Positions 37,701 through 52,700 of a stretch of DNA of 64,000 nucleotides are shown here, piece after piece (the first letter of the stretch is position 1; every line of letters starts with the position of its first letter). The position numbers were made by a program, and so were the translations under genes. Source of the DNA: Corbicula japonica (taxonomy: Eukaryota > Mollusca > Bivalvia > Venerida > Cyrenidae); NCBI GenBank assembly GCA_038501625.1, contig JAZAYU010000008.1, positions 8,618,938 through 8,682,937 of the forward strand, read 5' to 3'. The notes under the pieces were generated by a model. It had not been told where the DNA came from, ran no database searches, and saw nothing but the letters and a program-made list of their open reading frames with translations.

Positions 37701-40700
37701 AAAGTGTTGCGTTTTCATTGGCACTCAGTATATATTGTTGACTTAATGCTATTCTTGGGTATTTGGTTTAATTTATATCTTCTGTATAATTTTCTGCATT
37801 ATTAAAAGAACACCTATATATAATCAGTCTTTATTCATTGACTGCAATTATTACATGATTTATAAATAAAAGTTTATCGGAGTACTTCGTTTTTCCAGTT
37901 TAGCAGACATGATCTTATTAAATGATTAATTAAGCAAAATTATTTCCTACATCACCCAGTGAACACATGATGCAATAAGTAAATATTTTAAATACATGAG
38001 ATTTAAGCCTTTTGTCCATATATATCCGTTTATGGTGTCGGCAAACAGTGTAGAGCCAGACCAGTTAGCACATCTGTGATGTCTGATCAGGATTTGCTCT
38101 GTTCACTATTTGATTAATTAAGTTATTTTTGACCAAAGAGCCAACAGCGTCGATCCTGTTCTGAACAAAAACCAAACAGTGCAAATCCTGATCAGATGGC
38201 ATGGATGTACCGGCTGATCTGGATCTACACTGGTTTATTTTATCATAAAATGCATATTATCTGGAGTATAGGATTAAATACAAATAAAATGTAATATTTT
38301 GAAGTTAATTTGTAACTTTATTTTCTTTCACACTGTAGGAATAATAATATCTGCTAAAACATGTTAAAAAAGATTAAACATTAAAGCAATGAATAAGAAA
38401 TAAAATGAAATGGAAAACCTATCAGAATGGTTTTTCTTTTATGACCACTTACTGTGAAGTCAGTTTTCAAACAAGGATATTTTTTAAAGTTTACAATGCA
38501 CGTATTTACCCTCATGACCAGGCAGTAACAGTTTGCTAAACTAGAACAACAGAGTCCTGGGTATGGAAGGGTTTATTTTAATATATAAATGCATCTGTAT
38601 GTTGTTAATGTAGATAGAAACACAATCCAATATGTACATTGCAGATTAGAATCAGTACTTTTGCAATTTCGTGATAGTGGGTAAGACAATAATTTGGTGT
38701 AGGACAATGTCTGTCATCCTACATGTTACTTGTTTGGTCTTGTTTTAACATGCACACAAGGAAACACTGATCTGTCACGTGAATGTCAGCTTCTTTCACT
38801 TGTAACATTACAAAGTAAATGTAGCTGTATTCTGATTGAAGACAAGTCCTAAATCTCAATCATCTGACTGGAGACCAGTCTCAAATCTCAGGCATCTGAT
38901 TGGAGACAAGTCTTAAATCTCAAGCATCTGACTGGAGACCAGTCTCAGATCTCGGGCATCTGATTGGAGACAAGTCTTAAATCTCAAGCATCTGACTGGA
39001 GACAAGTCTTTAATCTCAAGCTTCTGATTGGAGACCAGTCTCAAATTTCAGACATCTGATAGGAGAGCAGTCTCAAATCTCAAGCATCTGATTAGGGACA
39101 AGTCTCGAGTCTCAAGCATCTGATTGGTTGAACTGGAGATAGGTCTTCAATCTAAGTTTTATGATCTTGAGTCTTGGACGTATGTTTGGAGAAAATCAGA
39201 AGAGCTGACAGGATCTGTGTTAACTCATCAGATTCAGGGGTCTCTAATCTCTCAGGAATGAAAATGTTTTATTATCAGATCCTTGGCCTATCCAATCCAA
39301 TACTTACATTTCATAAAACTGTACATAATTTATGAACAAATGGTCAAGCTCAAAAATGATACTTCGCCCAGTATATACCATTCCTAATTCCACAAGTAAA
39401 GTGTTTTTCTTGTATAATGTGTTAATTCATGAAAAGTTTTGGTCATGATATCCACATAATGAACAAAAACTCAAAGAGCAATTTTTATCAATAAAAACAC
39501 TTGTATCTCTGTCAACTGTTTAAACAGAAGAAAAATAACTCAGGTTATGGGTTTACAAAAACATCTCTGCCAGAAGTGCTGCAGAGGGCCTCTTTTTGAC
39601 AAGCCAAGACAGGAAATCATAGTTTTTATTGTAACAATTAAATTACATTTTTCCAAAACAAAATGAGAAACATCAAGATTGTAACCAGTTTCAATGGTCA
39701 ATATCCAGATATCTGCCAAGAGATCCCTTGAGTTTTCCTCTGTGTTGCAGCTTCTTTTGTTATGTCTGAACTGTATGGAAGTAGTTGTGATGAGCATGCA
39801 TAGTGATGTCAAATGTTGTAGATTGACTGTTTATGGCTGTTATACATTTGATGGATAGCTTCGTAGAAAGTGAAAATAGCCTTTAGATTTTGCTTGTAAA
39901 TGATTATGTAATTTCTGTTTTGTTGAGACCAGGGCTGAAGGTTATAAAACTGAGATTGGAAACCAGTTTCAAATCTCAAGCATCTGATTGATATGCATAG
40001 TTTTATAACTAATTAATAATTTTGGTTTGGTAAAAGTAAAGCTTCAGGTTGCACTTAATTTTCTGAACTTTGACCCCATGTTAGAAAATTTTGGACTGCT
40101 GCTGAAAAGAATATGATTTTTATTAACCCTTTACTCCATAGATACATCTTTCTTGTATGGGCAAACAGCGTAGATCCAGATCAGCTGGTGCATTCCTGCT
40201 ATCTAATAATGGTCTACACTGTTTGCTTTTAGATTCATTAGGTAATTTCTGACCATGATGCAGCCAGTGCAGGTTCAGATCAGATGGCAAGGGAAAAAAT
40301 GAGAAGAGGAAAATAATCCTTGGAAATGATGATATATAATCTAGGTTTACAAATTGTATTCAAAGCCACAATGTGATGGTGATGTATTAAGATTTAGGAT
40401 AATATGTTATCTTTCATGGCAAAACCTATTTGAAGTTTGCCTATAAAGCTCTCTTTGCCCTGCAAAGACTCTTTTTCAGTTAGAAAAAGTATGTGAATAT
40501 TCACTGACGTTACTTGTAACTGATCGTAAAAACTTAAATCTGCTGTGTTTTCTTTTAATATAAACATAGGTTCATTAAAAAGAAAAGAGCATTTACAGTA
40601 GTTTTTGTGTCGCCCATTCGAAGAAAAGGCGATACATAGGGATCGCTTTTTCCGTCAGTCTGTCCATCCGTCCGTCTGTCACAAAAATCTAATGTTGGCT

Positions 40701-43700
40701 TACCATTTTTCAATATTTCTTGATCAAACTTTCAAATTTTATTGCTTATGACAACACACTCATGATGATACTATAGTCTTTAGGTCAAGGTCACATTTGG
40801 TGGAGTTATGCCCCTGTTTGGACGTCAGGGATTTTGACACGAAAAATTAACGTTGGCTATAACTTTGCCATTTCTTAATATTTCTTCATCAAACTTTCAG
40901 ATTATATTTCTTATGACAACACACTAGTGATGATGCCAGATTCTTAAGGTCAAAGTCAATTTTGTCCCTTTTTATACTTACATTTTTATTCCGACATAGA
41001 CCCAGAGGGCGAGTGTTCAACTGAACACCCATCTTGTTTCGTTAAATAAATACTGTGAATATTTTGAGGGGTGAAAATGAAAGGTTCTAAGTGATATCAA
41101 GCAGGTTTTGCCAAAATTTTGGACAAATCAGTACATTTTAGGATCTGTTGTGCATGAATTTTACTGCTGGAGTAATGCTGTAACATTACTTTGGCTTCAA
41201 ATATAGTGGTATTCTCTCGTACGTTGACTGTGTTGACTGTGAATAATACATCACATTTACTTGTTTAAAGGTCTTTTACAGTTAATATTATTAATGTTGA
41301 TATTTGAAAACACTTCAAATATTTTCATCCTGAGTTGTGACTAGGCACCTTTACTGAATTCACAGTAACTGCAACTCAACCAGTTTATTGCGTGGGCGAA
41401 CCATGTAGATCCGCACTGTTTGCTTCATGATTTGTTAGGTTATTTCTGACCAAAATGCGACCAGTACAGATCCTGATTAGTCGGCACGGATGTGCCTGAT
41501 GATCTGGATCTACTGGTCGAACATTCTTAAAATTGCGTATATATGGAGGAAAGGGCTAAATTAAACTTATTTTGAGAATACTGATTCATCTAGCTCCTAA
41601 AGGAGGTGTTGGAGGTGGCATTAACATTTTATTGAGCATGTTTTGTAAATTATGTATCCTGTATGTTGAAATTTTGTGTCAAAGCATGCATCTTTTTCCC
41701 CGTATAGTTTTGTTTGAAAATTAATCCATTACTCCGTATACACATTTTATCACATGCCAACAATGTAGATCCAGATCAGCTGGTACATCATTGCTGTCTG
41801 ATCAGGATCTACTCTGTTTGTTTGTTTTTATTTTATTGGGTTACTTCTGATCAAAAAGCAAAGTGCAGATCCTGATTAGATGGCAAGAATGTGCTGGCTG
41901 ATCTGGATCTACACCCTTTGTACATGTGATAAAATGCATATAGATAATTTGTTACTTGAGAATATTTTGAGATATTTTGCATTCATTCAATAGCAATAAA
42001 GTGCAGTATATGACCATTTAAAAAATTTAATAGAGATGAATTGTTCATTAAAACCGAATGATAATGACTAAATAATGACATGAATAAATGTACAGACATT
42101 TGATGAATTGATGCAGCATACAAGTACAATACAAGTTTCTTATTATACATCGATTTTGTAATTTAAATTTCTTATAGCCTAGAGGACTTTCCAGAATAAA
42201 ATTACCAACTAATTGCAATGATTAAAGGAACTACCGTAGATATGCTGATTATATTGGAAGATTGAAGCATGTAATATCTTAAGATGAGGTCATGAAATTA
42301 ATTAATTAAAATATTTCTATGAAACTTAATGCAATAGGAGGTGTAAGATTGAAGTGTTGGAGGGGTTTGATCTTCAGACTTCTGCTCTTAAGCTTACAGG
42401 TTTAACCCTTTCTTCCATTGATATCCTTTATTGTGGGGGCGAACAGAGTAGATCCAGATCAGCCGGCACATTCGTGCCATCTGATCAGGATCTGGACTGT
42501 TTGCTTTTTGATTTGGTCGCACATGCATAAATATGCCTATATATTGAGGAAAGGGTTAAGAGATTCTTCTGTAATATCTTGTATCTTTAGCTACAGCTAC
42601 TGAAGAAGTTTTAGAAGATATAAATTATCAGTTGTAATATGTTACATTGTATAACAAGTTTAATTTTGTTGAAATATTTAAGAGATTATCTGGTGGAGGG
42701 ATAGTGGAGTGGTTAGCAATCCAGATTTTAAGCTGGGGTTTCCTTAGTTTGATTCCTAGGCATTCTAGAAGACTTTCTGAGATAAGAGATATGAAGGTCC
42801 TTTAAAGACGTCATAAGCCTTTAAACATGACTTGTACACTTGTTTGTGTGTTCTGTTTGCCTCCAAATAAATTATTGATTACTGATCTCATTATAAACAC
42901 TCAAATAACAGTAATCACTCCAGGTCTTGGGATAGCCAAAATATGGGACAATCCTTTAACAATTTTTGGCAGCCCTTAAAATTGAGATATGATTTTTTTA
43001 AATTATAATTAATTGTCTAAAGAATAAGGGATAACGATAGTATGTATCATAGTGCAATATCACACTGATTTCAGTCCTCATTCATATTTATGTTAAATGA
43101 AAGGCCATTATGGGAAATGTGAAAGGCCTTTTAGTGATATCATGGTTCATTAATATTCATTTGCAGTTTTGATTGAAAAGTATAATTTTTATATCACTAA
43201 ATTTCTGCACTATGATTATGATGGTCATTTTACTTTTGAAAAATTGTTGGCGATTTATCAGAATGTTGTTATGATAAAAGCCTTCTTTTCCTGAGCATTG
43301 TGTGTTCAAACCCTGCTTCAAATGCACAAAATCATACATTTTTCTTGACAGGATCAGTTAGGATATACAGCCAGTCTAAATATTACTGTGGTATCATTTT
43401 ATTTAGCGATGGCTTAATTTTCACGTATTTCGCTCTCGGGCCAGTGCGCGAATTTAAAACCTAAGCTAAAATTTAACCAAGAAGTTCCACATACGTATCC
43501 GAAACGTGCTATGTCCAAATGGACCTACACTTTATATATAGTTGCCCGTATCGCTATTTGATATTAATTTGAAGTATCGAATAATTATGTTAATAAAGAA
43601 AATAAAATTAGTTATAACTGTCGAATTTCTGTTGGAATATGTTTAATGTTACTTCAAAACTTGAATTACAATTTAGTCCGCGCATTTAGGTCAGGTCACG

Positions 43701-46700
43701 TTTTACCAAACAGTATCGTTGTCATCTCATTTTTAATTTATCAACACTTTTTTGAGTAACTGTTTCGCAATTAATTGACACTTTAGACCATAAAACGGGT
43801 ATGAAATTTAACTTGCCAATGATGATATGAATGGTCCAGATAGATGGATCAAATGGGTCCCGTGTCAATAAGCGACGCCGAATAAACAGCGGTCCGATAA
43901 TTGACTAACAAAGGAAGTGGTAATTGACAGAGGGCCAACTGACACATGATTAGCTCGCGTGTTCAAATAAACAAAAGGTATTGATAACGGGTCAGTAAAA
44001 TATCCATAATCCTTTTTTGGAAAAATTGCATTTGCGCGAATTTATGTCCGAGCAAAACAGTCTTTTTCGGCGATTGCGCGAAATTTCGTGCCAGCGAAAT
44101 TAAATGATACCACAGTACATTATATTATGTTAGCTGCAAGTGAGGGAAAATATGACACCTAGATTGGCAAACATTGATTTATTATATGCATTTTCATGAC
44201 AAAACAGAATAAGTAACCACTGGTTTTGGTGAATGTTGTTTAATTAATTTCAATCAGCACATTTTCAATTAAAAAACTTCAAAATCACCTGTATGACATC
44301 ACTTATTTTCATTGCAATGTGTAGAATAATATGTTGGATTTCAACATTAAAAACATAAAAGTTATTCTCTCTAACAATTTATGTAATGCCTCACAAGTAA
44401 GGTAATTGGTTCAATTGCATGCTTTTTTGTGTCGCCTGCGGTAGCAGGTAGACACATAGGGATCCTGTTGTCCGTCGGCGTCGTTGTCGGCGTCGTCCGG
44501 TAGTCCCCAAGCTTTAACATGAAGCTTAATGTGGCCTATAACTTTGAAAGTACTTGTCCTATTCACTTCATACTTGGAATATATCATCAGCATGAACACA
44601 GGGATCCGTGACAACAAGAACGATAACTCCTCTGTCACTATTTTATGAGTTATGCCCCTTTCAAATGCAACTTTAACATGAAACTTAATGTGGCCTATAA
44701 CTTTGAAAGTACTTGTCCTATTCACTTCATACTTGGAATATATCATCAGCATGAACACAGCGATCCGTGACAACAAGAACGATAACTCCTCTATCACTAT
44801 TTTATGAGTTATGCCCCTTTCAAATGCAACTTTAACATGAAACTTAATGTGGCCTATAACTTTGAAAGTACTTGTCCTATTCACTTCATACTTGGAATAT
44901 ATCATCAGCATGAACACAGCGATCCATGACAACAAGAACGATAACTCCTCTATCACTATTTTATGAGTTTTGCCCCTTTCAAATGCAACTTTAACATGAA
45001 ACTTAATGTGGCCTATAACTTTGAAAGTACTTGTCCTATTCACTTCATACTTGGAATATATCATCAGCATGAACACAGCGATCCGTGACAACAAGAACGA
45101 AAACTCCACTGTCACTATTTTATGAGTTATGCCCCTTTCAAATGCAACTTTAACATGAAACTTAATGTGGCCTATAACTTTGAATGTACTTGTCCTATTC
45201 GCTTCATACTTGGAATATATCATCAGCATTAACACAGCGATCTGTGACAACAAGAACGATAACTCCTCTTTCACTATTTTATGAGTTATGCCCCTTTCAA
45301 ATGCAACTTTAACATGAAACTTAATGTTGCCTTTAACTTTGAAAGTACTTGTCCTATTCACTTCATACTTGGAATATATCATCAGCATGAACAATGCCAT
45401 CTGTGACGACAAGAATGATAACCCCAGTTTCAATATTTTTGAGTAATGCCCCTTTCCAATGCAACTTTAACTTGAAACTTAATGTGGCCTATAACTTTGA
45501 ATGTACTTGTCCTATTCACTTCATACTTTGAATATATCATCAACATGAACAATGCCATCTGTGACGACAAGAATGATAACTCCAGTTTCAATATTTTTTT
45601 AGTTATGCCCCTTTCAAATGCAACTTTAACCTGAAACTAAATGTTGCCTTTAACTTTGAAAGTACTTGTCCTATTCACTTCATACTTGGAATATATCATC
45701 AGCATGAACAATGCCATCTGTGACGACAAGAATGATAACTCCAGTTTCATTATTTTTTGAGTTATGCCCCTTTCAAATGCAACTTTAACCTGAAACTTAA
45801 TGTTGCCTATAACTTTGAAAGTACTTGTCCTATTCACTTCATACTTGGAATATATCATCAGCATGAACAATGCCATCTGTGACGACAAGAATGATAACTC
45901 CAGTTTTAATATTTTTTTTAGTTATGCCCCTTTCAATGCAACTTTAACCTGAAACTTAATGTTGCCTATAACTTTGGAAGTACTTGTCCTATTCACTTCA
46001 TACTTGGAATATATCATCAGCATGAACAATGCCATCTGTGACGACAAGAATGATTACTCCAGTTTCAATATTTTTTGAGTTATGCCCCTTTCAAATGCAA
46101 CTTAAGCATTAAACTTACTGTTGCCTGTAAAATGGAAAGTACTTGTTCAATTCACTTAATACTTTGAATAACTCATCTGCATTTACAAACCAATTTTTGA
46201 AGATGATAACTCAGGTTTCAGTTATTCCCCTTTTAAATGCAATTTAGATGACACATGTGTTCAGTGGTGTAGTTTTGAAATCAACTTAAATAAAATATTT
46301 TTATTATATATGATTAAACATAGGCCCACATTTCAACTTTTTCCATGCAGGCGACACGTGTTCCGCAGAACACAACATTCTAGTTTCCCAAGTTTAAGAC
46401 AAACATGCAGACAACAACTAAAGGTGGGCCTGAGGCCATAGGCAAAATTCAAGACATGTTTATTCATATACATGTATATGGTTGATGTATATACATACAG
46501 CTATTTATCTATGGCATATTGTCCAATCAAATTAAATTTTAAGGAAACATTTGTCAATATAATATTAACTCTTAGACATGATTCACATTTTATTCATGGA
46601 ACAGGGTTAACACAGCCATTAACCCATGGCAGAAATGAATGGAATTCTATTTATAAACAGTTATATCTATTACAAACTAAAATAACTTCTGTTTGCTAAG

Positions 46701-49700
46701 TGTTCTTATGTCCAATTTTCAAGACTGCTAGATAGAGATGTTTGAAGTATAAATGGACCAAAGTTACAGCATTTTAAATGTTTTCTGTTTATTTGCAGTT
46801 TCAGTAAAGACTATCTCAAGTTATTCCCTCCATCAGTCAAGTCTATGGTAAGATTTTGTTTTCCTCTATTTTATTGTCATTGTGGTTAACCTTTTCTTCC
46901 ATAGACACATCTTTATTGCCTGCCATAATAAAACAGTGTACATTCAAACCTGTCTTTAGCAGCCAACAAAGGGAGTGACAAAAAGTGGCTGCTGAAGACA
47001 TGTGGCTGTTAAAGACCGTAAAAAATTAGAACAGAATGTCAATTTAGGTCATATTCAAACTGGCTGTTTAAAACAGGTGGTTGCTATTCACAGGTGGCTG
47101 TTTAGGCAGGTTTCACTGTAGATCCAGATCAGCTGGCACATACATGCCTTTTGATCAGGATATGCACTGGTCGCTTTTTGGTAGAAATAACCTAATAAAT
47201 CAAATAGCGAACAGTGCAGATCCTGATCAGATGTGCCTGCTGATCTGGATCTTCACTGTTCAACCATGCCATAAAGGTGTGTCTATGGAGGAAAGGGATA
47301 AATTTATTTTGAGAATACTGATTCAGCTGCTGGTTCCAGTCTTGCTAAGAGGCTCGAAGCAGAGTTCCAGATAAGAGGAGTATTGGCTGTATTTTATTTT
47401 TGGTAAATACACTTGAATTGGTACCCTTTCATTTTTCTCTGTATACTTAAGAAGTATTAAGCCCAAGAAGATGGGCATCAGGTCATGATGGTTGGTACTG
47501 GTTCTGTTGAGTAAAACAACACTGACTATCCAGCTTTGGATGTGTGTTACTGTGTCTTTTTAGAAAATAACCATCACTGACTATATTCAGGAGTATGGTT
47601 AATGGGGTACCAGCTTGGATGCGTGGTACTGTGTTTATTGAGTAAAACGTCTCTCACTGACTATTTTCAGGAGTGGGGTTTGAGGGGTACCAGCTTGGAT
47701 GCGTGGTACTGTGTTTATTGAGTAAAACATCTCTCACCGACTATTTTCAGGAGTATGGTTTGAGGGGTACCAGCTTGGATGCGTGCTACTGGGTATATTG
47801 AGTAAAACATCTCTCACTGACTATTTTCAGGAGTATGGTTTATGGGGTACCAGCTTGGATGCGTGGTACTGGGTATATTGAGTAAAACATCTCTCACTGA
47901 CTATTTTCAGGAGTATGGTTTATGGGGTACCAGCTTGGATGCGTGGTACTGGGTATATTGAGTAAAATTTCTCTCACTGACTATTTTCAGGAGTATGGTT
48001 TATCGGGTACCAGCTTGGATGCGTGGTACTGGGTATATTGAGTAAAATTTCTCTCACTGACTATTTTCAGGAGTATGGTTTATGGGGTACCAGCTTGGAT
48101 GCGTGGTACTGGGTATATTGAGTAAGATTTCTCTCACTGACTATTTTCAGGAGTGGGGTTTAGAGGGGTACCAGCTGTGGATGATTGGTACCCAGTCACA
48201 TGATGGAGAGGATAACAACCAGTATACTACAGTTGATCACACAGATATAATTCAACTACAGTTTGCCAAAAGCTCGTTAACAGTAAATCCATGCATGGTA
48301 AGTTTGTAGAAATGCAAGATGATATTTCTTTATTATCAACGTCAGCTGGTCAACATGAAAACTCCACTCAAGCCTTGTTAGATTCTGATCAGAACAGAAA
48401 AGAGCATGTCAATATTAGTTTGTTCTATTTTGAACAGAGAATAGTGTGGTGGTTAAATTGAAATTCATGTATACATATCCATTTCTTTGGGTCTGATTTT
48501 GTCTATGCTGGGCGATGTACTTAAAGGAAAGCATGTGATATATACAAATGCGCATGAAAATCAAATAAACCTGAAAAAGGAAAGGCAATGGTCCTGTGAG
48601 ATGTTTTATCCATGGATACTTTTGAACTGAAGCATGTAAGAATGAGAATCATAAATTTGAAGAATGAATGATGTCTAAAAAATGATGTTCCCAAATTTAT
48701 CCTCCTGAAAAATTGGTTAGTTCTATTCTTTAAAACTTAATTAAGCTTATTTGAACTTTCTAAATTTCAGTTATTTTACAATTTTGTTATGAATAAATTG
48801 ACTTCTAAATTTCAGTTATTTTACAATTTTTTTATGAATAAATTGACTACTGAGATATTGCAGAGCTTTTATCAATTCTGAACCTTGTTGTTTGGATAGG
48901 GATGGAATTGTTGTTGTGTGAAATGTTCACACATGATTTTGGTTGTGCACACTTCCATGTTAGAGAGACAGCTATAATTTGTCCTAGGTAAAAGCACTGT
49001 TGATGGTGTACTTCCTTTATATAATAAATGTTGTAGAATAATTCTTACAGTACTATTTCCTTTGCTTCAGACAAATCATGAGCATGTGTTTCTACAAGGA
49101 GAAGACAAACTGTACCTTAATACAGGAGATATCACCTCGAGATCGTGTCAGTATGGTGGCGAGGAGTCTCAGATATTGGTGGGCAGCAAACAATGGCAGA
49201 TCATTCCTATATCACATAGTTACCTAGCCAGCAACTGGCCTATTAGGGTATGTGGGATTTTTCTATTGTCAAAAATCATTCTTCTTTCACAGTGAACTAA
49301 ACATTAACTGGTCTGTTACATTAGAAAGTTAGAAATTAAATCTGGTTTTTTTAAATGATAGTACTTTATTCATGTAAAAGACAGCATTATATGTGCATTT
49401 TCAGCTCATGCAATTTCTACTCGGGATCTTAAGTTCATATAAAAATCCTTATCCATTCATGTCCTTTTATTTCAGTATTTTTGTGTTGACATAGCACTTT
49501 AGGTTAGGTGGCTGTGGTCTCCTGATAACATTGCTTTATATTTGCAGTATTCTTGTGTTGACAAAGCAGGACAGTGTGTTGCTGTGGCAGGGAAAACTGG
49601 CCTTGCTCATTATGCACTCTTCAACAGGAAGTGGAAACTGTTTGGAAATGAAACTCAGGTTAAATATTTTTGCAATTTGTCAGTAAACATTTCTGTTGGC

Positions 49701-52700
49701 CCTGGCTCCTTGGCCCAGAAGTTGATTAGTAACTATTTTTTATGTCAAGAATAAATGCACTTCAGCCTTGCCAGATTTGCCCAATGATTGATGCAATTAA
49801 CATTTTTAAAATTCCTGGTAAAATTTACATTAATAATTATTGTGGCTAAATTACAGCTTAAATATTAAGTATGTTGAAAAATTACATGAACCCTCAAAGT
49901 GCTACTAAAGGACAACTTTTAACACATTTGTCATCAGTGTAGAGCCAGATCTATCTGCATTAGAGTTGATACTGTTGGCTGTTCATTTATTGTATTTCTG
50001 CAAAACACCATTTGAACAGTGGATAGACTGGCTCACACTCATAGACATATGTTTTTCATTTTATAAATTTTTGGTTAAGTGTTTAGATTTTGTAAAAACA
50101 AAAAGAACAAACAGAAACTTATTACTTCTCTTACGAGAAAAAACCAACTTGGCATTACACTGCTGTAAAATAGGTAGCCATCTTAAAAATTTTGGACCAA
50201 AGTTTTGAATAGATTATTTTGCTTCTTAAATTAACTTTAACAGTTTCAGTTTTCATATTGCAGGAAAGAGACATGGTTGTGTCAGGCGGTATAGCATGGT
50301 GGAAGGATTTTATCTGTGTTGCTTGCTACAATATTATAGGGCACAGGGATGAGGTCAGTATTCAGTTTATATAATTAACTGACTGAAATCAGGAAAGACT
50401 TGTAAATGTTGCCATTTGCTGGCACTGAATTTGAGTATTATTATTGTCATAATTATACACTCTTTCGATAAACTGTCATATTCTGTATTTTGTCATTCTA
50501 TGTATAATGTCTGTTTGTCTGTCCATTGTTCTGTTTATCTTTGTGTCCATAAAGTTTTGGATTCACTCATTTTACTGTTTTGGTTTCTGATCAATAACAG
50601 AATAACAGTTTGTTCTACCACCAACCTTGGTAGGGCATTTGGTCAAGTTTTTAAATCCAATTCCAACGTTATTATTGTTCCATTTTCTGTTTGATTCACT
50701 TCTTACAAAAGCAAATCATAATTTGAGTTCATAGAACCTAACCTTCCATTTTCAAAATTTCAAACTAATTTTTGTGATGTTTGTCATTTCATTGAATGAT
50801 GTCAACTTAGTGGAGCTTAAATGATGATTTAATAGAACACATTATTTTTGCTATCTATAATTATTGTATTGTTCCTTACAGATTCGGTGTTACCCACGGG
50901 AAAGTAAACTGGACAACACATTTGCCAATATACAGAAAGTGCCATCTCAAGTGTTATTGATAAACATATTTAAAGATACTTTGTTGATATTTTGTGTTGA
51001 CTCTCATGTTATGATATTCAATTTGGAGAGGATTAATACTCAGTCAAGTAAGTTCTATTTTTATGTTTCACCAAAGTCTATGCCATTTGGTTTTGCTTAA
51101 CTTTTCTCCAACTGTCAACTCTTTACTCCATTTCAAATGGCTGTTACCCAAGAGTGGACAGTGTACATCCAGATCAGCTGGCACATCCATGCCATCTGAT
51201 CAGAATCTACACTGTTTGCTGTTTGACTCATAAGGCTATCTGTGCAAGAGGTGAACAGTGCAGATCCAGATCAGACAGCAGCAATGTGCTGGCACATCTT
51301 GACTAGTTGCATGTGTAGTAAAATATCTATATATGGAGTAAAATGTTAAGGAAAAGGATGACTCGGTGAGAGTGGTAGACTTAATAATCTGAATGCTGCA
51401 GGTAAGAGTATATCAAAGGACGAGATTCTGCTTTTTTCTCTATTTTCTAGGACACTATCATAGTACTGGTGTCAACCCAGAAAGTAGTTGTTGAACACAA
51501 TTTATTTATTAATTTTTGAAAATACAAACTAGACTTAAGTTAAGTTCTGAAGTCCTGTTTGTAAATATACATACTGACATGCAGTGGCAAACTGGCTGGA
51601 CATTGAGTCACCTAGAAACTGAAAAAAGAGATGATTTTTAACTTTAGAAGAACAAAAAACTAGTTTAATTAAAATAACATTGATTGAAGAAAATGTGATT
51701 TTGATATTTCAGATCCTGGAGTGGAAATCACAAGGGTACAGGAGGTGGGATTAAGCAGTTATATACCACACCCAGTCTGTGTAACGGGGGTGGTCCTAAC
51801 ATCTGTGAAAATGGATGTTGGTAAGTGATCTGGAATTCAAGGTTGTTTCACACATCAAAATTAATTTTTAGATTGTATAACAGATAGTAGATTAATCAGA
51901 TAGTCAGTTTGAGTCTAAATAATTACTCTAGCAACCAGTGCATTTTCCATGCAAGGATCAGGGCCGAAGATTATAAAACTGACACGACCAGTCTCAAGTC
52001 TCAAGGCTCAAGGATCTGATTGGTTGAAATAGAAACTTGTTTTAGGTGCTTGAAATTTGAGACTGGTCATTAATCTCAGTTTTATAATCTTTGGCCATGA
52101 ACAACATAGAACTATGCAATCACAATTGTGATAGCTGATCTGGATCTACACTTTACCAATCACCATAATAGCCATATCCCATGGAGAAAAGGGTTTAATG
52201 TTAACAAACATCACTTTTTACAGCTCCTTTAGCAGCTAGTCAGCGTACTTCACAATCAGCCAAAGATTCCGACAGCCTGTTGTTGAATGTGGCAGGGAAA
52301 CTTCTGGTCTTTCAGAGAGATAAAAGCGGACCACAAATCAAACAAAAGGATAAATCATCTCTACAAAAAATCAAACCAGTATGTTTTCTGTGGTTGTTTG
52401 TGTAACTTGATCATTGTCATCATGTGCTTTGCTAGTTTCAGCAGAGTAATCCTTGTGGCCTGTTTTAGCAAAATTACTCATATTTAAGTTGCTTTTCTGT
52501 GGTCACCAGAAAAATCTCTTGAAAACAGATAATATTGCATTAATGCTTTTTTCCAATCTGTATTTTTTTCTATAAGCAAACATACAAGTTGAAATCAAAC
52601 TAATGCTAAATGATGATCATGCCGACATTTTTAGGATTTTTAAGTTTAAACATGTTCTTTCAACTTATACTAATCCAGCTTAATCTCTGCTTAATGAATT

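Noticed and set aside
44411..45433. Longest open reading frame in the window, 340 residues on the minus strand
   Set aside because: It is the antisense of a 159-bp tandem unit whose length is a multiple of three; no start context, domain or splice structure.
47831..48309. Plus-strand open frame running from the 80-bp array into exon 11
   Set aside because: It starts inside the repeat and only its end is the real exon; the phase-correct exon begins at 48151.
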